From NCBI RefSeq assembly GCF_002266465.3, contig NZ_CP029427.2, positions 806,001-870,000 of the forward strand: a stretch of 64,000 nt of DNA, in the 5' to 3' direction. A program made the position numbers and the translations under genes. Under the pieces are notes generated by a model. That model ran no database searches, was not told where the DNA came from, and saw only the letters and a list, made by a program, of their open reading frames with translations. This DNA is from Bradyrhizobium symbiodeficiens (GTDB lineage Bacteria > Pseudomonadota > Alphaproteobacteria > Rhizobiales > Xanthobacteraceae). This document shows positions 43,138 to 51,350 of the stretch, piece by piece. Position 1 is the stretch's first letter. Each line of letters begins with the position of its first letter.

Positions 43138-44169
43138 TCAGCTTCCCAAATCTTTCAACCAGGAGGCAATCATCTGATTGAGGTCGTCCGGCACTTCATG
43201 CTGAATGAAGTGGCCAACTCCAGGCATGATTTTGACCGTGAGATTTTCGGGATTTTCAATCCACGACTTTTCCAATTCAATAGTGCTCAGCAAAGCGTGG
43301 CTCTCCTCGAGTCCGTGCACGTGCAAGACCGGGCATTTGATCACGGCACCGTAGAGTTTCTTCATGGCCGGATCGAAAAGATTGAGCGCAAGCTGAGAAA
43401 ACGCGTAGTTGGCTTTGTAATAACTCATCATGGACGAGATGGAAGATTTCGCGAAAGCCTGGATGTATCGACCCTTAACCTGTGGATCTACAACCCAGTA
43501 TGCCAAATCTTGCGCAGTCAAATGGTCGCCTTTGCCTTGAGCGAAGAACCGTGTGGCGTAGGCGCTGGCCCTGGCCTGCGCGATAGGATGGTTCCAGGGC
43601 AGCAATTCCCTCGTGATGGCGGCAGGATGAGGAACGCTGAGGACGACAAGTCTTTCGATCAGATCCGGATTTTGCCCGGCGAACAGCCACGACAAAGCGG
43701 CGCCCCAGTCGTGCCCGATCAGGATGGCCTTGCGACCGTTTCCCTCTGCATTGATCACGGCACGGATGTCATCAAGGAGAACCGGAAACTTGTAGTTCTC
43801 GACGCCTTCTGGCTGATCGCTCAAATCGTACCCGCGCAGATCGAGAGCGACCACCTGATAATTTGCTGAAAAGGCCTGGATCTGATTTCGCCAGGAATAC
43901 CAAAAGTCGGGAAATCCGTGCACGAACACCATAAGCGGTTTTTGACCGGATCCCATCGTGACGTAGTGGATCTTCGTTCCCGCATTTTCCGCATACTTGT
44001 GCAGAAGGTTCGGATCCCGATCGATATCAACGGCAGGTTCGCTCGAAGCGGCCGGGATCTTATTGTGCCAGATGGCATCGCTTGCAGTCTCTCCGGAGAC
44101 AACGCGAGTGAACATCGCAGTGAACATGGCAGCTCCTAAAAGCATCATCGAGCAGGTTCTGAAGGCCAT
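43138..44169 (-). CDS. Exported alpha/beta hydrolase (epoxide hydrolase family) on an inserted islet
   Basis: The 343-residue protein begins MAFRTCSMMLLGAAMFTAMFTRVVSG, a probable signal peptide. The core shows oxyanion motif VFVHGFPDFWYSW, nucleophile elbow LIGHDWGAALSW (Asp nucleophile, epoxide hydrolase/fluoroacetate dehalogenase type) and catalytic His in GVGHFIQHEVPDDL. DNA composition is visibly less GC-rich than the neighbours. A TetR gene lies divergently with a tandem palindromic operator between, so expression is probably induced by a small effector. Flanking duplications indicate recent acquisition. Confidence 0.88.
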   Translation of the reverse strand: MAFRTCSMMLLGAAMFTAMFTRVVSGETASDAIWHNKIPAASSEPAVDIDRDPNLLHKYAENAGTKIHYVTMGSGQKPLMVFVHGFPDFWYSWRNQIQAFSANYQVVALDLRGYDLSDQPEGVENYKFPVLLDDIRAVINAEGNGRKAILIGHDWGAALSWLFAGQNPDLIERLVVLSVPHPAAITRELLPWNHPIAQARASAYATRFFAQGKGDHLTAQDLAYWVVDPQVKGRYIQAFAKSSISSMMSYYKANYAFSQLALNLFDPAMKKLYGAVIKCPVLHVHGLEESHALLSTIELEKSWIENPENLTVKIMPGVGHFIQHEVPDDLNQMIASWLKDLGS

Positions 44170-44322
44170 CTCAGTGATCCCGTTTGCCGGAACAGTCGCC
44201 GAAATCGAAGTTGCTCAAGCCCATTCGAGGTTCTCCTGCGCAGCAATCTTTGAGAGGGAGATATCCCTGTGTGCAACTTCTGGATGGTCATTTGATAACG
44301 GGGATATGGCGGGGCACAGTAA

Positions 44323-44357
44323 CTATGGTGATCGCCATAGTATGGCGATCACCATAG
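44323..44357. promoter_or_regulatory. Tandem palindromic TetR operator
   Basis: CTATGGTGATCGCCAT and ATGGCGATCACCATAG form a perfect 16-bp inverted repeat around AGT. Each half is itself a dyad (CTATGG-N6-CCATAG and TATGG-N6-CCATA), so the site looks like two adjacent operators for two dimers. It lies between the hydrolase (start 44169) and tetR (start 44390), 33 bp from the tetR start, where binding would block both promoters. Confidence 0.82.
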
Positions 44358-44389
44358 CGGTGTCAAGCTGGGCGTGGTATGCTCACAAA

Positions 44390-45010
44390 ATGCCTCGTAA
44401 AACTGACGCCCGTGATCGCGCGATTGCCACTGCCGAGCGACTGTTTCGCATCCAGGGCTACACTGCGACGGGACTGAACCAGATCATTGAAGAAAGCGGC
44501 TCGCCTAAAGGGTCGTTCTATTTTCATTTTCCGCGCGGCAAGGCACAGCTCGCAGAAGAGGCAATCGATCATTACGTTGCGACCAGGATTGCCGTATTGC
44601 GCGACATCTCGGCGAACACGACGGGTGATGCCCTGAGTTTTGTTCATCGGATTTTCGGCGCGTTCGCGGCCGAAATGGTCGCCTCTGATTTCCAGTACGG
44701 ATGTCTCATGCAAAATCTGGCGAATGAGCTTCCTGCACTCGACGCCGATCTGACCAAACGGGTAGCGCGCGGATTTGTTGATTCAACCGAGATCGTTGCG
44801 GAGCACTTCAGGGGCTGCGGTTTCACGTCCGCGCGCGCATCGTCTACCGCAGCCGCCTTGGTCGCTGCCGTCGAAGGCGCACGAACGATTGCCCGCCTGG
44901 AACGCACAGCGGCCATATTCGAGGCCCTGGCGGATGTCAGCGTCCAGGGGTGGGCGGCCCCCGAGGGGAAACCCGCTTTCGAGCTCAGCTCCCGGCGGCG
45001 CAGACGATAG
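44390..45010 (+). CDS. TetR-family repressor of the islet hydrolase
   Basis: The 206-residue protein has the TetR N-terminal domain (ATAERLFRIQGYTATGLNQIIEESGSPKGSFYFHFPRGKAQLAEEAI) and a ligand domain with CLMQNLANELPALDADL and AAALVAAVEGARTIARLER, resembling the LmrA/YxaF group. ATG at 44390 (MPRKTDARDRA) is chosen because the longer frame runs through the operator. The effector is unknown; the divergent hydrolase suggests it could be the hydrolase's substrate or a related compound. The Arg-rich tail SSRRRRR ends just before non-coding filler and the irr fragment. Confidence 0.9.
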   Translation: MPRKTDARDRAIATAERLFRIQGYTATGLNQIIEESGSPKGSFYFHFPRGKAQLAEEAIDHYVATRIAVLRDISANTTGDALSFVHRIFGAFAAEMVASDFQYGCLMQNLANELPALDADLTKRVARGFVDSTEIVAEHFRGCGFTSARASSTAAALVAAVEGARTIARLERTAAIFEALADVSVQGWAAPEGKPAFELSSRRRRR

Positions 45011-45067
45011 CTCCAACTCCGGACTTCCTTGCCGCTGCAATTGGCCGGCCGTCGTCACGCTATCTCG

Positions 45068-45140
45068 CGATGCGGGCGTGCAGCATGGTCTGCCTGTTGA
45101 CGCCGGCCTGCGCCCGACGCGCCAGCGCCTGGCGAGACCC
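45068..45140 (+). pseudogene. Truncated irr fragment (right border of the islet)
   Basis: This stretch encodes DAGVQHGLPVDAGLRPTRQR, matching residues DAGVQHCLKLLVDAGLRPTRQR of the Irr paralogue at 42561-43049 with a two-residue deletion. It is joined directly to DNA matching the sequence just after the irr stop (CGCAAGGCGATCGCC against CGGCAAGGCGGTCGACC). About 340 bp of irr are missing. It is a remnant of a duplicated irr copy and cannot encode a working regulator. Confidence 0.82.
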
Positions 45141-45155
45141 CCGCAAGGCGATCGC

Positions 45156-46703
45156 CTAGCGCAGCCCCGCGCGCCGGAAGCCTTCGAGATAGTGCTCGCG
45201 ATCGCCGTCATCGGCCCACGGCAGTTGCGTCGCGATCCAGTGCAGCGAGATGTCGGGCTGGGTGCGGCGGAGCTCGCTCAGCGCCGTCTCCGCAAGCATT
45301 GCGTCGCCGGTCATGCCGGCGGAGACCGCGAGCACGCGGTAGGCGCCGGTGAGATCGCCGCGATGGCGGATCGCCTCGCGCGCGAGTGCGATGGCCTCGT
45401 CATAGCGGCGTTCGGTGAAGCGCGCATAGCCGGCGATGCCGTGATAGATCGCCAGCGACGGATCGCGCGGTGACAGCCGGATCGCCCGTTGCGCGGCCTC
45501 GAACGAATCCTTCGAACGTCCGGCATAGGATAGCGCCAGCGCGTAAAAGCCCTGCGCCAGCGAGAAGTTCTGATTGAGCGCGAGCGCCTGCTCGAACGCG
45601 GCCAGCGCGTTCGCAAGCCTGCGTGTCGAGAAGCAGACGCTGCCCAGCGCGACATGCGCCCAGGCATCCTCATGATCGCAGCGCACTGCAGCCAGCGCCG
45701 CGGCTTCCGCCGCCGGCGCCACCGCGGCGAGCTCGGTCCAGCCGAGATGCACGCCGAACATGTGGTTTGCCGCCAGCACCGACAGCGCCTGGCCGTAATT
45801 CGGATCGATCCCGATCGCGCGTTCGAGCAGCATCCGTGCGGTCTCGTGATCGCCCCGGGTCACCCGCCAGAAATGCGACAACGCCCGCATCAGCAGATCC
45901 CATGCGTCCAGGCTCGCAGGTCCCTTGCGGTGGGCGCGAAAACTCTCGGCTGCGTGAATCCGCGGTTCGATCGCAGCGGCAATCGCGTTGGTGATCTCGT
46001 CCTGGACGGCGAAGACGTCGACCAGCTCGCGGTCGTAGCGCTCGGCCCACAAATGGCTGCCCGAATTGGCATCGTTCAGCTGTGCGGTGATGCGCACCCG
46101 GCTGCCTGCCTTGCGCACGCTGCCTTCGACGACGTAGCGGACGCCGAGCTCCTCGGCGATCTGCCTGATGTTGACCGCGCGTCCCTTGTAGGTGAAGGAC
46201 GAGTTGCGGGCGATCACCATGAACCAGCGCTGCTTCGACAGCGCGGTGAGGATGTCTTCGCTGATGCCGTCGCCGAAATAGTCCTGCGCGGGATCGCCGC
46301 TCATGTTCTCGAAGGCGAGCACCGCGATGGCCGGGCGGTCCGCCACGCGCGAGGGCGCGGGCCTGGCTTCGGCCGGCACGATCGATGCTGCCACTTCTTC
46401 CCGGACCTCGCCGACGAAGCGGAAGCCCTTGCGCGGAATGGTCTTGATCAGCCGCTGCGTTGCGCCGTCGTCACTGATCGCCTTGCGCGCGGCGTTGATC
46501 CGGCTGTTCAGCGCGGAATCCGAGACGATCCGGTCACTCCAGATCTCGCTGATCAGGTCATCCTTGCTGACCACACGCGCGCGTTGCGCGACGAGATAAA
46601 GCAGGAGATCGAACACCTGCGGCTGCAACGGCACGGCTGCCCCGCCGCAGGTGAGTTCCCGCAGGTCGCCGTCGAGCACGTTGTTTTCAAAGCGAAATCG
46701 CAC
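45156..46703 (-). CDS. ToxR/CadC-like winged-helix regulator with TolB-like and TPR regions
   Basis: The 515-residue protein begins with an OmpR/ToxR-type winged helix (FDLLLYLVAQRARVVSKDDLISEIW, then ALNSRINAARKAISDDG and IKTIPRKGFRFVGEV). It continues with the adenylate-cyclase-associated segment (PAIAVLAFENMSGDPAQDYFGDGISEDILTAL, then GVRYVVEGSVRKAGSRVRITAQL and FAVQDEITNAIAAAIEPRI) and ends with TPR-like repeats. This architecture is common in rhizobia; signals and targets are unknown. No membrane helix is obvious, so it is probably cytoplasmic. Its last 20 codons are duplicated at 43080-43136, on the far side of the islet. It is divergent from the methyltransferase gene at 46837. Confidence 0.88.
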   Translation of the reverse strand: MRFRFENNVLDGDLRELTCGGAAVPLQPQVFDLLLYLVAQRARVVSKDDLISEIWSDRIVSDSALNSRINAARKAISDDGATQRLIKTIPRKGFRFVGEVREEVAASIVPAEARPAPSRVADRPAIAVLAFENMSGDPAQDYFGDGISEDILTALSKQRWFMVIARNSSFTYKGRAVNIRQIAEELGVRYVVEGSVRKAGSRVRITAQLNDANSGSHLWAERYDRELVDVFAVQDEITNAIAAAIEPRIHAAESFRAHRKGPASLDAWDLLMRALSHFWRVTRGDHETARMLLERAIGIDPNYGQALSVLAANHMFGVHLGWTELAAVAPAAEAAALAAVRCDHEDAWAHVALGSVCFSTRRLANALAAFEQALALNQNFSLAQGFYALALSYAGRSKDSFEAAQRAIRLSPRDPSLAIYHGIAGYARFTERRYDEAIALAREAIRHRGDLTGAYRVLAVSAGMTGDAMLAETALSELRRTQPDISLHWIATQLPWADDGDREHYLEGFRRAGLR

Positions 46704-46836
46704 GCTTCCGTCGTCTCAAGCAAAAATCAAAGTCGTCTCAGGCGAAAATCAACCGTCTGCCAAAGTCTGCGGATGTCCGATCCGGCATGCTGCGAAGACC
46801 AAACAGTGTCGATGTCTCGGCACAACGGAGCGTTTC

Positions 46837-47625
46837 ATGACCCAACTTGATCACCAGATTCATTCCACCGGCCCGGAGGTTGCGGGCTCACGCATTTTCA
46901 AGCTCGTCGCCTTTCTTTACGGAATTACGGCCTATCTCGTATTCTTCGTCACCATTCTCTACGCCATCGGCTTCGTCATGGGGGTGATGGTGCCGAAGAC
47001 CATCGACACCGGAACCGACACGCCGACGGTCGAGGCGATCATCGTCAATCTACTCCTGATGACGCTGTTCGCCGTTCAGCACAGCGTGATGGCGCGGAAG
47101 CGGTTCAAGGCGTGGTGGACGCAATTCGTCCCCAAGCCGGTCGAGCGCTCGACCTATGTGCTGTTGGCGAGCCTGTCATTGCTGCTCCTGTTCTGGCAGT
47201 GGCGCCCGTTGCCTGCGGTCATATGGAACGTCGAGAATCCGGATCTCGCCGTGACTCTGGTCACGCTGTCCTTCGCGGGCTGGGTCCTGGTGTTCGCCAG
47301 CACCTACATGATCAATCATTTCGAATTGTTCGGATTGCATCAGGTGACCAACCATCTGGTCGGCAAGGAGATGACGCCGCCGCGCTTCAAGACGCCGCTG
47401 CTCTACAATTTCGTGCGCCATCCGATTTATCTCGGTTTCATCGTTGCGTTCTGGGCGGCGCCGACCATGACCGCGGGCCATCTGCTGTTCGCGGTCGTCA
47501 CCACGCTCTACATCTTCGTCGGCATCGCGCTGGAGGAGCACGACCTCGTCGCTCTCTTCGGCGACGAGTACCGGCAGTACAAACAACGGGTCTCGATGCT
47601 TATTCCCTGGCGCCGGTCACTCTAG
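46837..47625 (+). CDS. mddA: Membrane methyltransferase, MddA/isoprenylcysteine-methyltransferase family
   Basis: The 262-residue protein has five or six hydrophobic helices and the ICMT/NnrU-type C-terminal motif: LLYNFVRHPIYLGFIVAFWAAP followed by EEHDLVALFGDEYRQYKQRVSMLIPW. Homologues with this wording, including QHSVMARKRFKAWWTQFVPKPVERSTYVL, belong to MddA, which methylates methanethiol to dimethyl sulfide and has been shown to work in Bradyrhizobium. The assignment rests on motif recognition only. It is divergent from the ToxR-like regulator (133 bp), which could control it. Confidence 0.75.
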   Translation: MTQLDHQIHSTGPEVAGSRIFKLVAFLYGITAYLVFFVTILYAIGFVMGVMVPKTIDTGTDTPTVEAIIVNLLLMTLFAVQHSVMARKRFKAWWTQFVPKPVERSTYVLLASLSLLLLFWQWRPLPAVIWNVENPDLAVTLVTLSFAGWVLVFASTYMINHFELFGLHQVTNHLVGKEMTPPRFKTPLLYNFVRHPIYLGFIVAFWAAPTMTAGHLLFAVVTTLYIFVGIALEEHDLVALFGDEYRQYKQRVSMLIPWRRSL

Positions 47626-47752
47626 CCTTTGCACTCCATCGCGCGCGTCCGCCGAACGGAGGACGCGCGGCCGCTTGAAGTCGGCTACCCGAGCATCTCA
47701 CACGCCCGTCCCCCCAACGTCCCCCGGGGTGATGTCCCCCTTCACCCCGACA

Positions 47753-47808
47753 CCTCTCCCCGCATCCCATCGGTCCCGACATATTGTGGACGAGGAGCGG
47801 GGAGAGGA
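47753..47808. repeat. Inverted repeat upstream of the GFA gene
   Basis: CCTCTCCCCGC (47753-47763) and GCGGGGAGAGG (47798-47808) are exact complements around a 34-base spacer, followed by ATTTTTCACC. It resembles the CTCCCC/GGGGAG hairpins seen elsewhere in the window and may terminate the methyltransferase transcript. Confidence 0.45.
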
Positions 47809-47840
47809 TTTTTCACCCTTCATCAAACGGAGACGACCCA

Positions 47841-48263
47841 ATGAAACATGTCGGAAGCTGCTTCTGTGGCGCGGTCACGATCGAGGTCACGGGCGCGCCG
47901 GAGGCGATGGGCTATTGCCATTGCCGCTCCTGCCGCTCCTGGTCGGGCGGCCCGGTCAACGCCTTCAGCCTGTGGAAGCCTGAGGCGGTGCGCGTCACCG
48001 AAGGCGCGCAGAATGTCGAGACGTTTGCAAAGACGCCGCTCAGCCAGCGCAAATATTGCAAGCAGTGCGGCGGCCACCTCATGACCAACCATCCGCCGCT
48101 CGGCCTGGTCGACGTCTTCACCGCCACCATCCCGACGCTCGCCTTCGCGCCCGGCGTTCACGTCAACTATGCCGAGACGGTGCTGCCGATGCGCGACGGC
48201 CTGCCCAAGCTGAAGGATTTCCCGGCCGAGTTCGGCGGCAGCGGCGAGATGATGCAGGAGTAG
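47841..48263 (+). CDS. GFA-family (glutathione-dependent formaldehyde-activating) zinc protein
   Basis: The 140-residue protein has the zinc-binding cysteines of the GFA fold: GSCFCGAVTIEV, YCHCRSCRSWSG and KYCKQCGGHLMT. Members bind two zinc ions and include S-hydroxymethylglutathione synthase and many enzymes of unknown substrate. ATG at 47841 (MKHVGSCFCG) follows AAACGGAGA. It is 215 bp after the methyltransferase gene. The precise reaction is not predictable. Confidence 0.88.
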   Translation: MKHVGSCFCGAVTIEVTGAPEAMGYCHCRSCRSWSGGPVNAFSLWKPEAVRVTEGAQNVETFAKTPLSQRKYCKQCGGHLMTNHPPLGLVDVFTATIPTLAFAPGVHVNYAETVLPMRDGLPKLKDFPAEFGGSGEMMQE

Positions 48264-48284
48264 CGGCAAGGCCGTCGCCTGCGC

Positions 48285-48414
48285 CATCCTTCGAGCCGTC
48301 CGCCGTTGGCGGACCCTCAGGATGAGGACCGCGTGTGGTGCGTCAGTTGTAGCGAGCACCAATGCTGCTTAGCCTCATCCTGAGGAGGCGCGTCAGCGCC
48401 GTCTCGAAGAACGA
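48285..48414. repeat. Dispersed palindromic repeat, copy 2
   Basis: It has the same architecture as 28411-28541: CATCCTTCGAGCCGTCCGCC at one end, GTCTCGAAGAACGAGGCG at the other, inner arms CTCAGGATGAGG and CCTCATCCTGAGGAG, and centre GAGCACCAATGCTGCTTAGC. The variable bases in the outer stems are largely compensated, which suggests selection for or origin as a hairpin. Confidence 0.85.
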
Positions 48415-48434
48415 GGCGTGCGCTCAAATCTCTC

Positions 48435-48461
48435 GAGAGGGCGGCTCAGCGCCGCCCTCTC
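48435..48461 (-). terminator. Terminator-like hairpin
   Basis: An 11-bp perfect stem (GAGAGGGCGGC / GCCGCCCTCTC) with a 5-base loop lies 28 bp past the stop of the small Cys-rich protein gene on the minus strand. The T-run is weak. Confidence 0.5.
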
Positions 48462-48488
48462 TGCCTTCCTAAGGAAGAGGACGGCGGA

Positions 48489-48713
48489 TCAGCCGCCGCG
48501 CGACTCGACGACCTTGCGGCAGCTGTCTGAGAGCTTCGACTTGTTCTCGCGCAGGCAGGCGTTCATCTGCGGCGGCTTGCCGATATGTTCGGCGCAGAAT
48601 TTGCTGGCATCGCCGCGGCAGGCCATTTGCTCCTGGACCGATGGACCGGATTGCGCGGCAGCGGGCAGGGCGGCTGCAGCGAGCAGCAGCGCGGCAAGAA
48701 CGGAAATCTTCAT
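48489..48713 (-). CDS. Small secreted cysteine-containing protein
   Basis: The 74-residue protein has a signal peptide (MKISVLAALLLAAAALPAAAQ) and a mature part of about 50 residues with four cysteines in the pattern ACRGDASKFCAEHIG and NACLRENKSKLSDSCRKVV. The spacing resembles the short cysteine-rich repeat (CxxD...FC...) of GLG1-type/periplasmic small proteins and would form two disulfides. Function unknown. DsbA/DsbB-type proteins encoded later in the window could oxidise it. Confidence 0.75.
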   Translation of the reverse strand: MKISVLAALLLAAAALPAAAQSGPSVQEQMACRGDASKFCAEHIGKPPQMNACLRENKSKLSDSCRKVVESRGG

Positions 48714-48949
48714 GAAGCACCTCTTGTGAATCCTCGTTGGTCCCGACCGGGATCAATCGGGCCGGACCATCCCGCAAAGCCTGCGCGCCGGTCCATGCCA
48801 TGTTCATGGCACCGGCAAGCCCTCACGGCCGCGGGCCCCCCATCTTCATGGCATGTATCCGCACGCCGTCTTTTGTCATTCAGGCTGCACCTCGGCTGCG
48901 AGACCCGGTGATTGCATCGGGACGCCGAACGGGAAGCAGGAGAGCTAGG

Positions 48950-49255
48950 ATGTCGAAGAGAGCTGGAGCGCTGAGTGCAAGGCTGACGGTCATGGCGCTG
49001 ACGGTCATGGCGCTGGCGGGCGTGGCGATGGTGTCGCTGGGTACGAGCCCGGCGCAGGCGGTGGTCTATTGCAAGACCGTCGGCGTACCCAAGGGCTGCG
49101 TGGTGCGGCCGACGGCGGCGGTGGTGGTCGCGCCCGGAGCGCCGGTCGCAAGGGCCGCGGTCGCAACGCCCGGCGTCGGCGCGCCCGGTGTCGGCGTGCG
49201 CGCGGGAACACCGATGAATCGCGGCGGCCCGGTCAATCGCGTCGGCGTGCGCTGA
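48950..49255 (+). CDS. Small exported Ala/Gly/Pro-rich protein
   Basis: The 101-residue protein starts MSKRAGALSARLTVMALTVMAL, a signal peptide extended by a 15-bp tandem duplication (CTGACGGTCATGGCG twice, 48983-49012). The mature part has one Cys pair (VVYCKTVGVPKGCVVRP) and then a low-complexity VAPGAPVARAAVATPGVGAP segment. A GGAAGCAGGAG ribosome site precedes the ATG. Function unknown. Confidence 0.7.
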   Translation: MSKRAGALSARLTVMALTVMALAGVAMVSLGTSPAQAVVYCKTVGVPKGCVVRPTAAVVVAPGAPVARAAVATPGVGAPGVGVRAGTPMNRGGPVNRVGVR

Positions 49256-49391
49256 TATTTCCATTCGATTGAGTTGATTGCATCGCTTCGGGCCCAGGGC
49301 GCCCTGCGGACGAACCCCCCGTCCTCCGCCGGCATATCACCCGGCCCGTTCCCTCTCTCCGCGCGTCCCACGCGTTCGGAGAGGGGGCTTT

Positions 49392-51350
49392 TCAGCCCGC
49401 CGCCGCGTCGCTGTCGGGAAAACGTTGCGGCAATTGCAACCGCACGCGCGTCCCGGAGGCATCGGACCTCAGATCGAGCACCGCGCCGCAGCGCGCGGCG
49501 CGATTTCTCATGTTGCGCAGGCCGCGCGCGGTCTGGCCGGTGCGTCCGGCTTCGCCGTGGCCGGCCGGTGCAAAGCCGCGGCCGTCGTCGGTCACGCTGA
49601 TCAGGCCGCACGGCCCCTCGCTCGCGTCGAACGTTTCGATGGTGACCGCGATGTGGCGGGCCTGCGCGTGCTTGACCGCGTTGGTCACGGCCTCGTCGAG
49701 GATGCGCACGATCTGGATGACGTGCCACGGCCGCAGTTCGGGGTGCAGCGGCAGGCCCTGCACGGTCGCCACCCGCCAGTCGAGCGTGATGTCGTGCGGC
49801 CGCAATTGCGCGCTGGCGCGCTCGCGCCAGGAGCCCAGCGCCAGCATCAGGTCGCCGCCGATGTCGTCCATGGAATCGATGACGAGACGCAGATCCTTCA
49901 GCGCGGCACGGGCCGCGTCGGTGATGGTCGCGCCCTCATGGCCGCGCTCGGAGAGCGCGACGATGCTGACGAGTTGGCCGCCGAGACCATCATGCAGGTC
50001 GCGCATCAGGCGCGTGCGCTCATTGGCGAGCGCGGCGGCGCGCGCGCGCTCCTCCTCGCGGACGAAGCTCGCCTTCAGCCGCTCCTCGGCCTCCCGCACG
50101 CGCGTCACCAGCTGGCCGGCAAAGCTGTCGACCTGGTTCAGCGCGCGGGCGAAGCGCCAGGTCAGTCCCGCGCCGATCGCGACCAGCATCGCCGAATAGG
50201 ACAGGCGCGAAACGAAGATGCGATCGTTGTTCACGAGCTCGAGCACCGTCAGCATATCCTGGATCCAGCAGACCAGCACGATGGTGACGGCGCAGCCGAT
50301 CGTGAAGCTTGCGGCGTCCTGCCGCCGCACGACCGCGATCGTGGTCACCCAGGCCATCAGCAGCAGGCAAAGCCCGACCGTGGGGATGCCGAGCACCAGG
50401 AAGAGGATGCGCGGCAGCGGCGGTCCTCCGATCAGCCCAACCACGAACACGACGATTCCCGGCACGAACAGCAGCGCGCCGGAGCGCGGCCAGCGCCAGC
50501 CGAAGAACAGCACGCCGAACATGACGACCAACGCGCTTTCGGTCGGCGCGGACGCCAGCAGCACTGCGGCAAGTCGCGACGCGGCGGCCGGCGGCACCGG
50601 CGGCGGGACGTACGCCTGCACCACGCCGATCACCATCGCAGCCGCCAACACGCCGTAGACCGGCTCGCGGCGCCGCATCAGCCACATGATCGCGAGGATG
50701 ACGGCCAGGATCGACTGCCAGGCCGAGAACACCACCGGCAGGGTGACGAACAGCAGCGTGCGCGTCTCGTAGGCCGGACGCAGGGCGGCGTCCGGACCGA
50801 CATACACCGTGTCGAGAAAACCCTTCAACGGTCCCCACACGAACAGCCGCACCGTGATCTCGTTGGCGCCTTCGCGCAGCAGCGAAGAGGGAATGGCTGC
50901 GATCTGCGGCGTGTTGCGATCGGGCCGGTTGGCATTGGCATCGCGCCGGGAGTCGAGCACGACGACGCCGTCGATCGCGACCTCGACCGCGTTGCTGAAG
51001 CGCGGCAGATAGACCGACCAGCCCGAGGCCGCGTCGCCGCGCCGGAATGTGAAGGTCCCGGTGTAGAGCGGCGGGTCGTCCAGGGAATTGCGCGAAGTCG
51101 TGAAATGCGGCAGCGTCACGGGGTGCGTCACGCCGTCCTGGCGCATCGAAAATCCGCTCAGCGCAAATTCGTCGGGGTCGCTCGGCTGCAGCAGCCGCAG
51201 CCCGAGAAGGGTGGCGATCACGATCAGGGCCTGCAGCAGCAGATAGGGCACGAGACGCGAGGCGATCAGCCGGCGCCGCGGGCGCGTGGGTGCCTTCGAG
51301 ATTGCCCTTTCAGGTGCCTTTGTCGTTTCCTTGGCCGCGATCTCGCTCAC
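49392..51350 (-). CDS. Membrane sensor histidine kinase with 7TM (7TMR-DISM-like) sensor
   Basis: The 652-residue kinase has an N-terminal helix, a periplasmic galactose-binding-like beta domain (YTGTFTFRRGDAASGWSVYL, VEVAIDGVVVLDSR, NEITVRLFVWGP) and a block of about seven helices. A coiled-coil linker leads to HisKA_3 with phospho-His in RLMRDLHDGLGGQLVS. The ATPase N-box is LDEAVTNAVKHAQA and G1 is VTDDGRGF. This layout is that of 7TMR-DISM receptors thought to sense carbohydrates or similar ligands. Its start overlaps the response regulator stop by 4 bases, so the two are made together. Confidence 0.9.
   Translation of the reverse strand: MSEIAAKETTKAPERAISKAPTRPRRRLIASRLVPYLLLQALIVIATLLGLRLLQPSDPDEFALSGFSMRQDGVTHPVTLPHFTTSRNSLDDPPLYTGTFTFRRGDAASGWSVYLPRFSNAVEVAIDGVVVLDSRRDANANRPDRNTPQIAAIPSSLLREGANEITVRLFVWGPLKGFLDTVYVGPDAALRPAYETRTLLFVTLPVVFSAWQSILAVILAIMWLMRRREPVYGVLAAAMVIGVVQAYVPPPVPPAAASRLAAVLLASAPTESALVVMFGVLFFGWRWPRSGALLFVPGIVVFVVGLIGGPPLPRILFLVLGIPTVGLCLLLMAWVTTIAVVRRQDAASFTIGCAVTIVLVCWIQDMLTVLELVNNDRIFVSRLSYSAMLVAIGAGLTWRFARALNQVDSFAGQLVTRVREAEERLKASFVREEERARAAALANERTRLMRDLHDGLGGQLVSIVALSERGHEGATITDAARAALKDLRLVIDSMDDIGGDLMLALGSWRERASAQLRPHDITLDWRVATVQGLPLHPELRPWHVIQIVRILDEAVTNAVKHAQARHIAVTIETFDASEGPCGLISVTDDGRGFAPAGHGEAGRTGQTARGLRNMRNRAARCGAVLDLRSDASGTRVRLQLPQRFPDSDAAAG

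Noticed and set aside
45011..45067. Additional gene between tetR and the irr fragment
   Set aside because: Only 57 bp of non-coding filler; frames through it are shadows of the irr remnant and the regulator.
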